A stretch of 64,000 bases of DNA from positions 248,001-312,000 of the forward strand of contig NZ_JARUXC010000005.1 in NCBI RefSeq assembly GCF_030433855.1. Reading direction: 5' to 3'. The stretch comes from Agreia sp. PsM10 (GTDB taxonomy: Bacteria; Actinomycetota; Actinomycetes; Actinomycetales; Microbacteriaceae). The notes below the pieces were generated by a model. That model searched no databases. It saw only the letters and a program-made list of their open reading frames with translations, and was not told the origin of the DNA. A program made the position numbers and the translations under genes. Of this stretch, positions 16,997 to 25,910 are shown piece after piece. How positions within the stretch are numbered: position 1 is the first letter of the stretch; every line of letters begins with the position of its first letter.

Positions 16997-19857
16997 CGTT
17001 CACGATCAACGGCGAGGTGTTCGATTCCGAACCCCGCTCGGGCCAGAGCCTGCGCACCTTCATTCGCGACCAGCAGCACTTCGAGGTCAAGAAGGGCTGC
17101 GACACCGGCGACTGCGGCGCGTGCTCGGTGCTCGTCGACGGCACGCCCGTGCACTCCTGCGTCTATCCGGCGTTCCGGGTCGAGGGCAAAGACGTGACCA
17201 CGGCCGCCGGACTCGGCCTGCCCGGCGACCTCTCGCCCGTGCAGCAGAAGTTCGTCGATCATGCGGCGTTCCAGTGCGGATTCTGCACCGCCGGCATGGT
17301 CGTCACCGCGTCGACCTTCGACGACGCCGACATGAACGACCTGCCCCGCCTGCTCAAGGGCAACCTGTGCCGGTGCACCGGCTACCGCGCCATCGACGAG
17401 GCCATCGACCACGTGCACACCGACTCGTGCGGCGTCGAACTCGAACCTCATGCGCGCGAGGCGGGCGCCCCGCTGCCCGAGTCGCGCACGACGCCGGTCA
17501 TCAAGACCCGGCCGCGCGCATCCGGCGCCGACACCCCGCTGATCGAGGCGCCACCCATCGACGCACCATCGGTCGACGCGCCATCGATCGAGTCGCCCGC
17601 GTCCGGCGCACCCATCGGCACCTCCGTCGGCGCACCCGCCGGCGAACGGGTGGTCAGCGGCCAGGAGCCCTTCACCCTCGACGTCGCGATCCCCGGGCTG
17701 CTGCACCTCGTGGTTCTGAAGTCGCCGCACGCGCACGCGCGCATCACGGCGATCGACACGACGCGCGCATCCGCGCTGCCCGGAGTGCACGCCGTACTGA
17801 CCTACGAGCACTCGCCCCAGACCCTCTTCTCCACCGCGCGTCACGAGTCCCGGCTCGACGACCCCGACGACACGCTCATCCTCGATCACGTCGTGCGCTA
17901 CCGGGGCCAGCGCATCGCCGCCGTCGTGGCCGAATCGGTCGGCATCGCCGAGGCCGCTGCGCGTCTCATCGAGGTCGAGTACGAGGTGCTGCCAGCCGTC
18001 TTCGATCCGCACCTGTCGACGCTCGACGGGGCCCCGAGCATCCACGGCGACAAGAACGCGACGACGTCGCGCATCGTCGACCCGCAGCACAACCTGGTGG
18101 CCGAGCTGCACGGCGAGTACGGAGATGTGGCGAAGGGGCTCGCCGATGCCGCACACACCGTGAGCGGCACCTGGCAGACCCAGCGGGTGGCGCACACGCA
18201 CCTCGAGACGCACGCCACCATCGGATGGATCGACGAGGCCGACAGGCTGGTGCTGCGCACGAGCTCGCAGGTGCCGTTCCTCGTGCAGACCGAGATCTGC
18301 AGGCTCTTCGACCGCGACCCGTCGACCGTTCGTGTCTTCACGGCACGGGTCGGGGGCGGCTTCGGCGGCAAACAGGAGATCCTCACGGAGGACATCGTGA
18401 GCCTGGCCGTTCTCGCGACGGGGCGGCCCGTGCAGTACGAGTTCACCCGCGAAGACGAGTTCACGCTCTCGCCCACCCGGCACCCGATGGAGGTGCAGGT
18501 CACGCTCGGCGCCGACGCCGCCGGCCTCCTCACCGCGATGAAGGTCGAGCTGCTCTCCGACACCGGCGCCTACGGCAACCACGGCCCGGGCACCATGTAC
18601 CACTCGTGCTCCGAGTCGATCAGCCTGTACAACGCCCCGAACAAGCGGGTGGATGCCCGGTGCGTCTACACGAACAACGTTCCGTCGGGTGCCTTCCGCG
18701 GCTACGGCCTCGGGCAGGTGATCTTCGCGATCGAATCCGCGCTCGACGAGCTCGCCCGGGTGACGGGCATCGACCCGTTCGAGCTGCGCAGGCTCAACTC
18801 CGTCACGGCCACCGATCCCCTGATCGTCACGCACGTCGAGGGCGACGACCTGATCCTGGGCGGATACGGGCTCGACCAGTGCCTCGACCTGGCCGAGCAG
18901 GCGCTCGCCCGAGGCAACTCCGCGGTTGCACCGGCGGGTGCCGAGTGGCGGGTGGGACAGGGAATGGCCTCGTCGATGATCGCCACGATGCCGCCTCGCG
19001 GGCACTTCTCCGAGGTCACCGTCACCGCAGACGCCGACGGCGGCTACACGATCGGCGTGGGCACGGCGGAGTTCGGAAACGGCACGACCACAGTGCACAC
19101 CCAGCTCGCCGCGACCGCGCTGTCCACGTCGCCCTCGCACATCCGGGTGAAGCAGAGCGACACCGATGCGGCCCGCTACGACACGGGCGCGTTCGGGTCC
19201 GCGGGCACGGTCGTCGCGGGCAAAGCGGTGCTCGCCGCCGCGCAGGCTCTCGCGCGTCAGCTGCGGCAGCTCGCGGCCGACCGCACCCAGACCGCACCCG
19301 ACGACTGGACCCTCGACGACGGCACCCTCTCGTCAGCCGACCGCCGGCTCTCGATCTCCGAGCTCGTCGCACCCGACGGACTCACGGCCACGGCCAACGA
19401 AGACGGGGCGCGGCGCTCGATCGCGTTCAACGTGCACGCGTTCCGGGTCGCCGTGAACACGCTCACCGGCGAGGTGCTGATTCTGCAGTCGATCCAGACG
19501 GCGGATGCCGGATTCGTGCTGAATCCCGCCCAGCTGCGGGGCCAGATCGAGGGCGGCGTGGCGCAGGCCATCGGCTCCGCGCTCTACGAGGAGATCATCA
19601 ACGACGGCGAAGGAACGGTGCTCACCACCGTGCTGCGCAACTATCACATCCCCCAGCTCTCCGACCTGCCCGTCACCGAGGTCTACTTCGCCGACACCCG
19701 CGACCCGCTCGGACCGTTCGGCGCCAAGTCGATGAGCGAGGCGCCATACAACCCCGTGGCCCCGGCCCTGGCGAACGCCGTCGCCGATGCGATCGGTCGT
19801 CGACCCATGGAGCTGCCGATGTCGCGCGACCGCATCTGGCGCCTCTTGCAGAACTAG
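16993..19857 (+). CDS. xdhA: Xanthine dehydrogenase: fused 2Fe-2S and molybdopterin-binding subunits
   Basis: 954 residues. Residues 1-155 are the two-cluster iron-sulfur domain (GCDTGDCGACSVLVDGTPVHSC and QCGFCTAGMV...CRCTGYRAI). A repeat-rich linker (IDAP/VDAP/IESP units, about 180-215) joins it to the Mo domain (215-954) with GGGFGGKQE, SGAFRGYGLGQ, and FGAKSMSEAPYNP holding the likely catalytic Glu. In most relatives the two parts are separate genes. With the FAD subunit it makes a complete enzyme. Purine substrate is inferred from the surrounding uricase, guanine deaminase and XdhC. Confidence 0.93.
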   Translation: MTFTINGEVFDSEPRSGQSLRTFIRDQQHFEVKKGCDTGDCGACSVLVDGTPVHSCVYPAFRVEGKDVTTAAGLGLPGDLSPVQQKFVDHAAFQCGFCTAGMVVTASTFDDADMNDLPRLLKGNLCRCTGYRAIDEAIDHVHTDSCGVELEPHAREAGAPLPESRTTPVIKTRPRASGADTPLIEAPPIDAPSVDAPSIESPASGAPIGTSVGAPAGERVVSGQEPFTLDVAIPGLLHLVVLKSPHAHARITAIDTTRASALPGVHAVLTYEHSPQTLFSTARHESRLDDPDDTLILDHVVRYRGQRIAAVVAESVGIAEAAARLIEVEYEVLPAVFDPHLSTLDGAPSIHGDKNATTSRIVDPQHNLVAELHGEYGDVAKGLADAAHTVSGTWQTQRVAHTHLETHATIGWIDEADRLVLRTSSQVPFLVQTEICRLFDRDPSTVRVFTARVGGGFGGKQEILTEDIVSLAVLATGRPVQYEFTREDEFTLSPTRHPMEVQVTLGADAAGLLTAMKVELLSDTGAYGNHGPGTMYHSCSESISLYNAPNKRVDARCVYTNNVPSGAFRGYGLGQVIFAIESALDELARVTGIDPFELRRLNSVTATDPLIVTHVEGDDLILGGYGLDQCLDLAEQALARGNSAVAPAGAEWRVGQGMASSMIATMPPRGHFSEVTVTADADGGYTIGVGTAEFGNGTTTVHTQLAATALSTSPSHIRVKQSDTDAARYDTGAFGSAGTVVAGKAVLAAAQALARQLRQLAADRTQTAPDDWTLDDGTLSSADRRLSISELVAPDGLTATANEDGARRSIAFNVHAFRVAVNTLTGEVLILQSIQTADAGFVLNPAQLRGQIEGGVAQAIGSALYEEIINDGEGTVLTTVLRNYHIPQLSDLPVTEVYFADTRDPLGPFGAKSMSEAPYNPVAPALANAVADAIGRRPMELPMSRDRIWRLLQN

Positions 19858-19893
19858 CTTCAGAACGATCTGCAGCGCCCGACGCGGCGTGGG

Positions 19894-21258
19894 TCAGCGC
19901 GACTGAAGACGAGCGGATGCCGTGGCCACGTCGCGCGCGACGTCGGCCTCGCGCACGCGGGTCAGTTCTCCATTGCGCACGACGGCGGAGCCGTTCACGA
20001 GCAGTAGCGCCAGCGGAGGCTGAGCGCCGAGGGTGAGGGCGGCCACCGGGTCGGCGATGCCGGCGTGCTCGATTCCGTCGACCTTCCACAGGGCCAGGTC
20101 GGCGAGCTTGCCCACCTCGATCGAACCGATCTCCCGGTCACGACCGAGCACTCGGGCACCGCCCATGGTGGCCAGGCGCAGCCCCGTGCGACCCGCCATG
20201 CCGTCGGCGCCCGCGCGGAGCCTGTTCATGAGCACCGCCATGCGGATCTCGGTGCCGAGCTGGCCGGACTCGTTCGACGCCGAGCCGTCGACGCCGAGAC
20301 CGACCGGCACCCCGGCGGCGAGTAGCTGCGGCACCGGCGCGATTCCGGCGGCGAGCCGCGCGTTCGACGAGGGGCAGTGCGCGACGCCGGTTCCCGTCGC
20401 GGCGAAACGCGCGATCGCCGTGTCGTCGAGGTGCACGCAGTGCGCCATCCAGACGTCGTCGCCGAGCCAGCCGAGGTCGTCGAGGTACTCGGTGGGCGTG
20501 CGGCCGAACTTCTCGGCGCAGAACGCGTCCTCCTCCACCGTCTCCGAGCCGTGGGTGTGCAGTCGAACGCCGAGCGAGCGGGCGAGCACGGCCGACTCCC
20601 TCAGCAGATCAGAGGTCACCGAGAACGGCGAACAGGGCGCGAGGGCGATCTGCGTCATGGCGTCGCGGGAGGGATCGTGGAACCGGGACACCGCGTCGAC
20701 GCTGGCCTCGAGGATCGCCGACGTCGTCTCGACTGCGAAGTCGGGCGGCAGCCCTCCCTGGCTTCGCCCGAGATCCATCGACCCGCGGGTGGCGTGCAGG
20801 CGGATTCCGAGCCGCCCGGCCGCGTCGACGATCGCGCCCAGGATGTCGCCGGAGTTCTGCGGGAAGACGTAGTGATGGTCGGCGAGCGTGGTGCATCCCG
20901 ATCGAGCCGCCACGGCCATGCCGCCGAGAGCGCCGGCCGCCACGACCTCGGCGTCGATCTTCGACCACATCGGGTAGAGCGCGGTCAGCCAGTCGAAGAG
21001 GATCGAATCCTGGGCGATGCCTCGGGTCAGCCATTGGTAGAGGTGATGGTGGGTGTTGATCAGACCCGGAGTGAGCAGGTGCCCCCGCGCGTCGATGCGC
21101 GTCACCGGCCCTTCGAGCGCCCACTCGGGTGCCGATCCGGAGCCGACCGCGACGATGTCGGTGCCGTCGATCACCACGTGGCCGGAGACGTGCTCGGTGT
21201 CGGCGGCGTCGACCGTGGCGACATACGCGCCCTCGATGACGGTGCGCGCGCCGGTCAC
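19894..21258 (-). CDS. Amidohydrolase, 8-oxoguanine deaminase-like
   Basis: Zinc hydrolase that removes an exocyclic amino group from purine-like rings. 454 residues from GTG 21258 (overlaps the xdhC stop as GTGA). Metal ligands are all present: NTHHHLYQW, LHTHGSETVEEDAF, MAHCVHLDD and GLGVDGSASNES; the VDGSASNE segment is characteristic of 8-oxoguanine deaminase relatives. Co-transcribed with xdhC. Related ring compounds such as pterins cannot be excluded as substrate. Confidence 0.88.
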   Translation of the reverse strand: MTGARTVIEGAYVATVDAADTEHVSGHVVIDGTDIVAVGSGSAPEWALEGPVTRIDARGHLLTPGLINTHHHLYQWLTRGIAQDSILFDWLTALYPMWSKIDAEVVAAGALGGMAVAARSGCTTLADHHYVFPQNSGDILGAIVDAAGRLGIRLHATRGSMDLGRSQGGLPPDFAVETTSAILEASVDAVSRFHDPSRDAMTQIALAPCSPFSVTSDLLRESAVLARSLGVRLHTHGSETVEEDAFCAEKFGRTPTEYLDDLGWLGDDVWMAHCVHLDDTAIARFAATGTGVAHCPSSNARLAAGIAPVPQLLAAGVPVGLGVDGSASNESGQLGTEIRMAVLMNRLRAGADGMAGRTGLRLATMGGARVLGRDREIGSIEVGKLADLALWKVDGIEHAGIADPVAALTLGAQPPLALLLVNGSAVVRNGELTRVREADVARDVATASARLQSR

Positions 21259-22442
21259 AGCCGGGCCTCCCGGGTCGCGTCTGTTCGAGTCGAGTCCGTT
21301 CGAGCCGAGTCCATTCGAGCCGATGCAGAGAGGGCCGATTCCGTGCGATGGATGGGCCCGGTCTGCGTGCGCAGCGACGTCCCGGCCGAGCCGGTTCGAC
21401 TCGCGATCACCTCGGCGAGGATCGACACCGCGGTCTCCTGCGGCGTGCTGCCGCCCAGGTCGAGACCGATCGGCGAGTGCAGGCGCCCGAGCTCGGCGGC
21501 GCTCAGGCCCGCGTCTTCGAGAGCCCTGACGCGACGCTCGTGCGTCGTGCGCGACGCCATCGCCCCCACGAACGCCACGGGCAGTCGCAGAGCCAGTGAC
21601 AGCAGGGGGATGTCGAACTTCTCGTCGTGGGTGAGCACGCAGATCACCGTTCGCGAGTCGATCGGGGTCGTGCGCAGGTACTCCGACGGCCACGCCACGG
21701 CGACCTCGTCGGCCGACGGAAAGCGCTGCGGCGTGGCGAACAGAGGCCGCGCGTCGCACACCGTCACGTGGTAGCCGAGAAGGCTGCTGGCGTCGGCCAG
21801 CGCGGCCGAGAAGTCGACGGCTCCGAAGATGATCATGCGGGGGGCGGTCGCCGCCACGACGAACAGCACCCGCAGCGGCTCACCGTCGCAGTCGATGTCG
21901 AGGGTTCCCGACAGGCCCGACGCCACCCGCGCCGTGAGTTCGTGCAAAATGCGCTGCGCGGTGGCGAGATCGAGCCCGTCGCGTTCGACCTCGGTCGCCG
22001 AGGCAGTGTCGGCGATGACGGTTCCCACCGCTGCGCCGGCGACCACGACGGCGATGCCCGCGGGGCGCCCGTCGCGGGTGGCCTCGAGCTCCTGCACGAC
22101 CCGGTCGCCGAGCCGCCCGCGAGCGCCCGACATCGCGACCTCGTGCACGAACACCTCGATGCGGCCGCCACAGCTGAGGCCGGCGGCGAAGGCGTCTCCG
22201 TCGGTGAAGCCGAACTCGGCGAGAACCGGCTCCCCCGTCTCGAGCACGCCCTCCGCCGCCTGATAGACGGCGCCCTCCACGCAGCCGCCCGAGATGCTGC
22301 CGAGCACACGCCCCAGGTCGTCGACGGCCATCGAGGTGCCGAGGGCCCGCGGGGCCGAGCCATCCACTGTCGTGACGGTCGCGACGGCGAGTCGACGGCC
22401 CTCGCCGAGGGCCTCGAGCAGGTCGTCTGCGATGTCGAGCAT
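21255..22442 (-). CDS. xdhC: XdhC-type molybdenum cofactor insertion protein
   Basis: Binds and sulfurates molybdenum cofactor and hands it to xanthine dehydrogenase. 395 residues from ATG 22442. The N-terminal XdhC domain has ATVTTVDGSAPRALGTSMAV and SGGCVEGAVYQAA with its conserved Cys. The C-terminal Rossmann-like part has MIIFGAVDFSAALADASSLLGYHVTVCDARP and IGLDLGGSTPQETAVSILAEVIA. The last 20 residues are a low-complexity Arg/Ser/Thr tail from 15-bp repeats. First gene of the operon with the deaminase. Confidence 0.93.
   Translation of the reverse strand: MLDIADDLLEALGEGRRLAVATVTTVDGSAPRALGTSMAVDDLGRVLGSISGGCVEGAVYQAAEGVLETGEPVLAEFGFTDGDAFAAGLSCGGRIEVFVHEVAMSGARGRLGDRVVQELEATRDGRPAGIAVVVAGAAVGTVIADTASATEVERDGLDLATAQRILHELTARVASGLSGTLDIDCDGEPLRVLFVVAATAPRMIIFGAVDFSAALADASSLLGYHVTVCDARPLFATPQRFPSADEVAVAWPSEYLRTTPIDSRTVICVLTHDEKFDIPLLSLALRLPVAFVGAMASRTTHERRVRALEDAGLSAAELGRLHSPIGLDLGGSTPQETAVSILAEVIASRTGSAGTSLRTQTGPIHRTESALSASARMDSARTDSTRTDATREARL
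21283..21327. repeat. 15-bp tandem repeat in the xdhC 3' end
   Basis: Three units of GTTCGAGCCGAGTCC type at 21283, 21298 and 21313. They encode the DSTRTDSARMDS-like tail of XdhC in frame. Confidence 0.75.
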
Positions 22443-22483
22443 GGGAGCGTCTCTTTCGGCGAGGAGGGCGGTGGAGAGGCCTC

Positions 22484-22497
22484 GTTGCGACTGCAAC
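22484..22497. promoter_or_regulatory. Candidate operator between xdhC and the 22531 gene
   Basis: Perfect inverted repeat GTTGC-GACT-GCAAC in the 88-bp region shared by two divergent genes. The regulator is unknown. Confidence 0.35.
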
Positions 22498-22530
22498 AAT
22501 CCTGACACACGGAGGTGCTAGAACTGGTCA

Positions 22531-23847
22531 ATGCTTCTCATCCGCAATGCCGTGACCACCCTGATCGACGAGACCCGCGAGAGCGCCGCAGACCTGGCTC
22601 TGGTCGACGGGTTCGTCGTCTCCGACGCGATCGCGGCGACCGGCGACAGCGATGAGACCGAGGTGCTGGATGCATCCGGTTGCGTCGTGACGCCGGGTCT
22701 CGTCAACGCGCATCACCACCTGCTTCAGAGCGCGTTCAGAACGCTGCCGGGCACGCGCGGCGTCGTGATGAGCGAGTGGCTGAAGACGATGGCGGCAGCC
22801 TATGGCGCGGTCGGCATCGACCCCGAGCTCGCGCGCACCGCGGCCCTCGTCGGCGTCGCCGAGGGGCTGCTGTCGGGTGTCACCACGGTGGCGGACCACC
22901 ACCTCACGTGGCCGGAGGGATGCGACGACTTAGGGGTCGCTCGCGCCACCGCGTCGGCGGCCGCCGAGCTGGGCGGGCGCCTGGTCTTCGTGCGCGGCTC
23001 CGCCCGCGACGACCCCGAGCAGGCTGCCCTCTCGGCAGAACGCATCGTCTCCGATCTGGTGGCCAATGCGGAGGGCGGCGTATCGAACGACGGGATGCTG
23101 CAGCTCGCCGTCGGGCCGGCCGGGGTGCACAGCGACAGCGAGCAGACGTTCCGTCTTCTCGGCGAGGTGGCCGAGCGGCACGGGCTGCGCCGCCGGACGC
23201 AGGCCAACGAGCAGGTCGACGTGGCCATCGCGCTGGAGAAGTACGGCCGGCGCCCGATCGAGCTGCTCGACGAGTGGGGCTGGCTCGCGCCAGACGTCAC
23301 GATCGCCCATCTCTGCGCCGTGACCGATGAGGAGATCGCGCGGCTCGCATCCGCCGGCGTCACGGCGACGCACGCGCCCGGCTGCGATCTGCCGATGGGC
23401 TGGGGAATCGCACCCGTCGCCGCCCTGCGCACCGCGGGCATCCCGGTGGGCCTGGGCACGAGCGGGGGCGGCAGCAACGACGCCGGGCACCTGCTCGCCG
23501 ACGCGCGCCTGGCCATGCAGGTCGCGCCGCTCGTGGGCCCGGCGCTGGCCGCGCGCGAGGTGCTCGGCATGGCGACCGAGGGTTCGGCGCAGGGGTTGGG
23601 CCGAAACGAACTGGGCCATCTTCGCCACGGGGCCGCCGCAGACCTCTGCGTCTGGGACGTGTCCGGGGTCGCCGACGCGGGGGTCGCCGATCCCGTCGCC
23701 GGCCTGCTCTGGGCGAATCCCGGCCGACGCCCGAAGCACGTCGTCGTGGCCGGCCGCGTGGTCGTGCGCGACTACGAGCTCGTCGACCACGACCAGCGCG
23801 AGCTGGCCTCCCGGCTCAGCGCAGTTCTGGCCACTCGAAGCGCTTGA
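22531..23847 (+). CDS. Amidohydrolase-family protein with altered metal site
   Basis: 438 residues, clearly homologous to the 8-oxoguanine deaminase-like protein at 19894 over its whole length. The first metal motif NAHHHLLQS is kept, but HTHGSE has become RTQANEQ, AHCVHLDD has become AHLCAVTDEE, and the VDGSASNE Asp has become TSGGGSND. Two of the usual zinc ligands and one more conserved His are therefore missing. Either it binds metal differently, has another reaction, or is a non-catalytic paralogue. The frame is intact and strongly biased, so it is not a decaying gene. Its 3' end overlaps the converging creatininase gene by 32 bp. Confidence 0.85.
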   Translation: MLLIRNAVTTLIDETRESAADLALVDGFVVSDAIAATGDSDETEVLDASGCVVTPGLVNAHHHLLQSAFRTLPGTRGVVMSEWLKTMAAAYGAVGIDPELARTAALVGVAEGLLSGVTTVADHHLTWPEGCDDLGVARATASAAAELGGRLVFVRGSARDDPEQAALSAERIVSDLVANAEGGVSNDGMLQLAVGPAGVHSDSEQTFRLLGEVAERHGLRRRTQANEQVDVAIALEKYGRRPIELLDEWGWLAPDVTIAHLCAVTDEEIARLASAGVTATHAPGCDLPMGWGIAPVAALRTAGIPVGLGTSGGGSNDAGHLLADARLAMQVAPLVGPALAAREVLGMATEGSAQGLGRNELGHLRHGAAADLCVWDVSGVADAGVADPVAGLLWANPGRRPKHVVVAGRVVVRDYELVDHDQRELASRLSAVLATRSA

Positions 23848-24604
23848 TCTCGAGCAGCGCCTCCGAGAGGGCGGCGCTCCAGTGGTCGAGCACGCGCGTA
23901 CCGAGCTCTGGGCTCGCGCGGCGCGGGTCGCCGATCACGCCGTTCTTCGACACGTCGTTCGTGAGCCACGCCGTGGGAACGGCCCCCTCGAGGGTGAGGT
24001 GGGTGAAGCCCGCGAACAGGCTTCCCAGTGCCACACCGTCGGCTGCCGCCACGTCGAGGTCGACGAGGCTCTCGTCGATCGCCATCACGACAGAGGTCTC
24101 AGACTGCCCGCCGTGGATGCTGAAGCCCTCGTCGTCCCAGGTCATGCCCTCGGGCTCGCCGAGATGCATGGCGCTCACGGGAAAGACCTGCAGGCCGGTG
24201 GCCGCCCGGATGTCTCGCGACACCATCTCGAGAAGCTGCGGCTGGCCGCCGTGCGCGTTCACGAACACCAGCTTGCGAAAGCCCGAGGCGGCGACCGATT
24301 CGCCGACGTCGAGCAGCAGCGAGATGAGGGTCGACGCGCTGAGGGTCATAGTGCCGACGCGGCCCGCGTGCTCGTTGGACTTGCCGTAGCGAAGCGTCGG
24401 CAGGATCCACACGTTGGAGTCGTCGGGCAGGCCGGCGACCGCGCGCGCCGCGACCGTCTCCGCCACCAGCGCATCCGTGTCGAGCGGAAGGTGCGGGCCG
24501 TGCTGCTCGAAGGCGCCGATCGGCTGGATGACGACGGCATCGGTCATATCGATCGCCGCGACTCGCGTGGTCGACAGGCGGGCGAGCAGGGGCGTATGCG
24601 GCAT
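23816..24604 (-). CDS. Creatininase-family amidohydrolase (copy 1)
   Basis: 262 residues. Creatininase-fold metal sites: GAFEQHGPHLPLDTDALVAE, FVNAHGGQPQLLE and SIHGGQSETSVVMA. The family includes creatininase, the mycofactocin peptidase MftE and a formamide hydrolase of flavin/deazaflavin synthesis, so the substrate is open. Last gene of the minus-strand operon 28497 to 23816; its start overlaps the cupin stop (TGATG). Confidence 0.88.
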   Translation of the reverse strand: MPHTPLLARLSTTRVAAIDMTDAVVIQPIGAFEQHGPHLPLDTDALVAETVAARAVAGLPDDSNVWILPTLRYGKSNEHAGRVGTMTLSASTLISLLLDVGESVAASGFRKLVFVNAHGGQPQLLEMVSRDIRAATGLQVFPVSAMHLGEPEGMTWDDEGFSIHGGQSETSVVMAIDESLVDLDVAAADGVALGSLFAGFTHLTLEGAVPTAWLTNDVSKNGVIGDPRRASPELGTRVLDHWSAALSEALLEIKRFEWPELR

Positions 24605-25080
24605 CAGGCGGGGCCGGCGAGCGCGCGGAGGCTCGCGAAGAGCACGGCCTTGTCGGAGTCCTCGAACTCGACCTCTCCGCCGCTCTTCACGAGGTGTTCG
24701 AACCCGGTCGTCGCGCCGAGCTCCTGCGACCCCAGGTCGTTCGCCATGATCGTCACGGCGTAGAGGCGCTCGGTCTCGGAGGTGTTCTTGATGTGGTGCA
24801 CCGAGCCGCTGGGCAGGATGAGCACGTCGCCCGCGGTGACCTTCACCGAGTGCTCGTCGCTGAAGGCCTCGCCCTCGCCCTCGAGGAACACGAAGATCTC
24901 GACGGAGTCGGGGTGTGAGTTGTCGGGCTGCACGCCCGACGGGTCCCAGATCTCGAAGAAGACGCTCGCGGGAGAGTCGTCGTCGGGGCCGGCGAGCGGC
25001 ACGAGGCGCACGGTGTCGCCGGGTGTGATGCGGTGGGCCTTCAGATCGCTGAGGTGCTTGAGGATGGGTGCGGCGGCCAT
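24604..25080 (-). CDS. Cupin-domain protein
   Basis: 158 residues from ATG 25080, chosen at the N-terminus MAAAPILKHLSDLK where homology-like sequence begins. Single cupin barrel: SHPDSVEIFVFLEGEGEAF and GDVLILPSGSVHHIKNT carry the usual His/Glu metal ligands. It may be a small dioxygenase, isomerase or sensor of the pathway. Lies between the isochorismatase-like gene and creatininase in one operon. Confidence 0.85.
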   Translation of the reverse strand: MAAAPILKHLSDLKAHRITPGDTVRLVPLAGPDDDSPASVFFEIWDPSGVQPDNSHPDSVEIFVFLEGEGEAFSDEHSVKVTAGDVLILPSGSVHHIKNTSETERLYAVTIMANDLGSQELGATTGFEHLVKSGGEVEFEDSDKAVLFASLRALAGPA

Positions 25081-25154
25081 GGGGCTCTCCTGTGCTTGTT
25101 CGGGGTGTACGTGTACGGGTGTGCTTGTTCGGGGTGTCGGAACGGATTTCGTGG

Positions 25155-25910
25155 TCAGGGTTGTGGAAGCGCCTTCAGGAGCGCATCCGGCGTCGTGGTG
25201 AAGCCGAAGCACTGGCGCACGTTGTAGACCGTGGCGGCCAGGCAGAAGTCGGGGGACGTCGTGGCGCTGGCCTGCTCGATCATCACGCAGTCGTATCCGC
25301 TGCACGCGGCGTCGGTGAGAGTGGCGAGCACGCACTGGTCTGCGTTGACACCGGCGAAGAGCAGCGAGTCGACACCCAGGGAGCGGAGGATGCTGTCGAG
25401 CGGGGTGTCCCAGAATCCGCTCATCCTGAACTTGTCGACGTGGATGTCGGTGGGTGCGACCTCGAGGCCGTCGACGATGGCCGCGCCCCAGCTTCCCTTC
25501 GTGAGCACGGCGTCGCCGTTCTCGGTCGGGTCGCCGATGCCGCCGCCCGAGCCGTCGGCGTCGTAGACGTGCAGCACGTTCGCCGGCAGATTGAGCCGGT
25601 CTGGTCGGTTGCCCCAGTTGAGCCAGATCACGGGAACCCCGGCGGCCCGAAGCGCGGGAAGGATGTCGTTCAGCGGCTCGACGGCGGCGAGCGCCGGGGA
25701 GACGTCGACGCCGATGCCGTCGAGCCAGCCACCGGGCGCGCAGAAGTCGTTCTGCATGTCGACCACGATGATCGCGCTGCGGTCGAGGTCGACGGTGAGC
25801 GGCTGGGGCAGGGCCTCGAGGTCGACGGGCTGCGGAGTGCGGCCGGTGCGGGTGAGGTCGACGCGGCCGTCGTCGACGGGCCAGCTGTGCGGCGTGAACG
25901 GGCCCTTCAT
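25155..25910 (-). CDS. Isochorismatase-like cysteine hydrolase
   Basis: 251 residues from ATG 25910. Asp-Lys-Cys catalytic triad: Asp in IIVVDMQNDFCAPGG, Lys in VLTKGSWGA, Cys in GVNADQCVLATLTDA. Family members hydrolyse N-carbamoyl or ureido groups (N-carbamoylsarcosine amidase, ureidoacrylate and biuret hydrolase), which fits a nitrogen-compound pathway. A 50-residue N-terminal extension precedes the core. TGATG overlap with the upstream amidohydrolase. Confidence 0.9.
   Translation of the reverse strand: MKGPFTPHSWPVDDGRVDLTRTGRTPQPVDLEALPQPLTVDLDRSAIIVVDMQNDFCAPGGWLDGIGVDVSPALAAVEPLNDILPALRAAGVPVIWLNWGNRPDRLNLPANVLHVYDADGSGGGIGDPTENGDAVLTKGSWGAAIVDGLEVAPTDIHVDKFRMSGFWDTPLDSILRSLGVDSLLFAGVNADQCVLATLTDAACSGYDCVMIEQASATTSPDFCLAATVYNVRQCFGFTTTPDALLKALPQP

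Noticed and set aside
15808-19140. A 1110-codon open frame on the minus strand opposite the xanthine dehydrogenase
   Set aside because: Composition is Arg/Gly/Val-rich without any motif; it is a GC-driven shadow of the well-supported xdh genes on the plus strand.
17121-20036. A 971-codon Arg-rich frame on the plus strand overlapping xdhA
   Set aside because: Frame-shifted shadow of xdhA; no recognisable domain and extreme Arg content.
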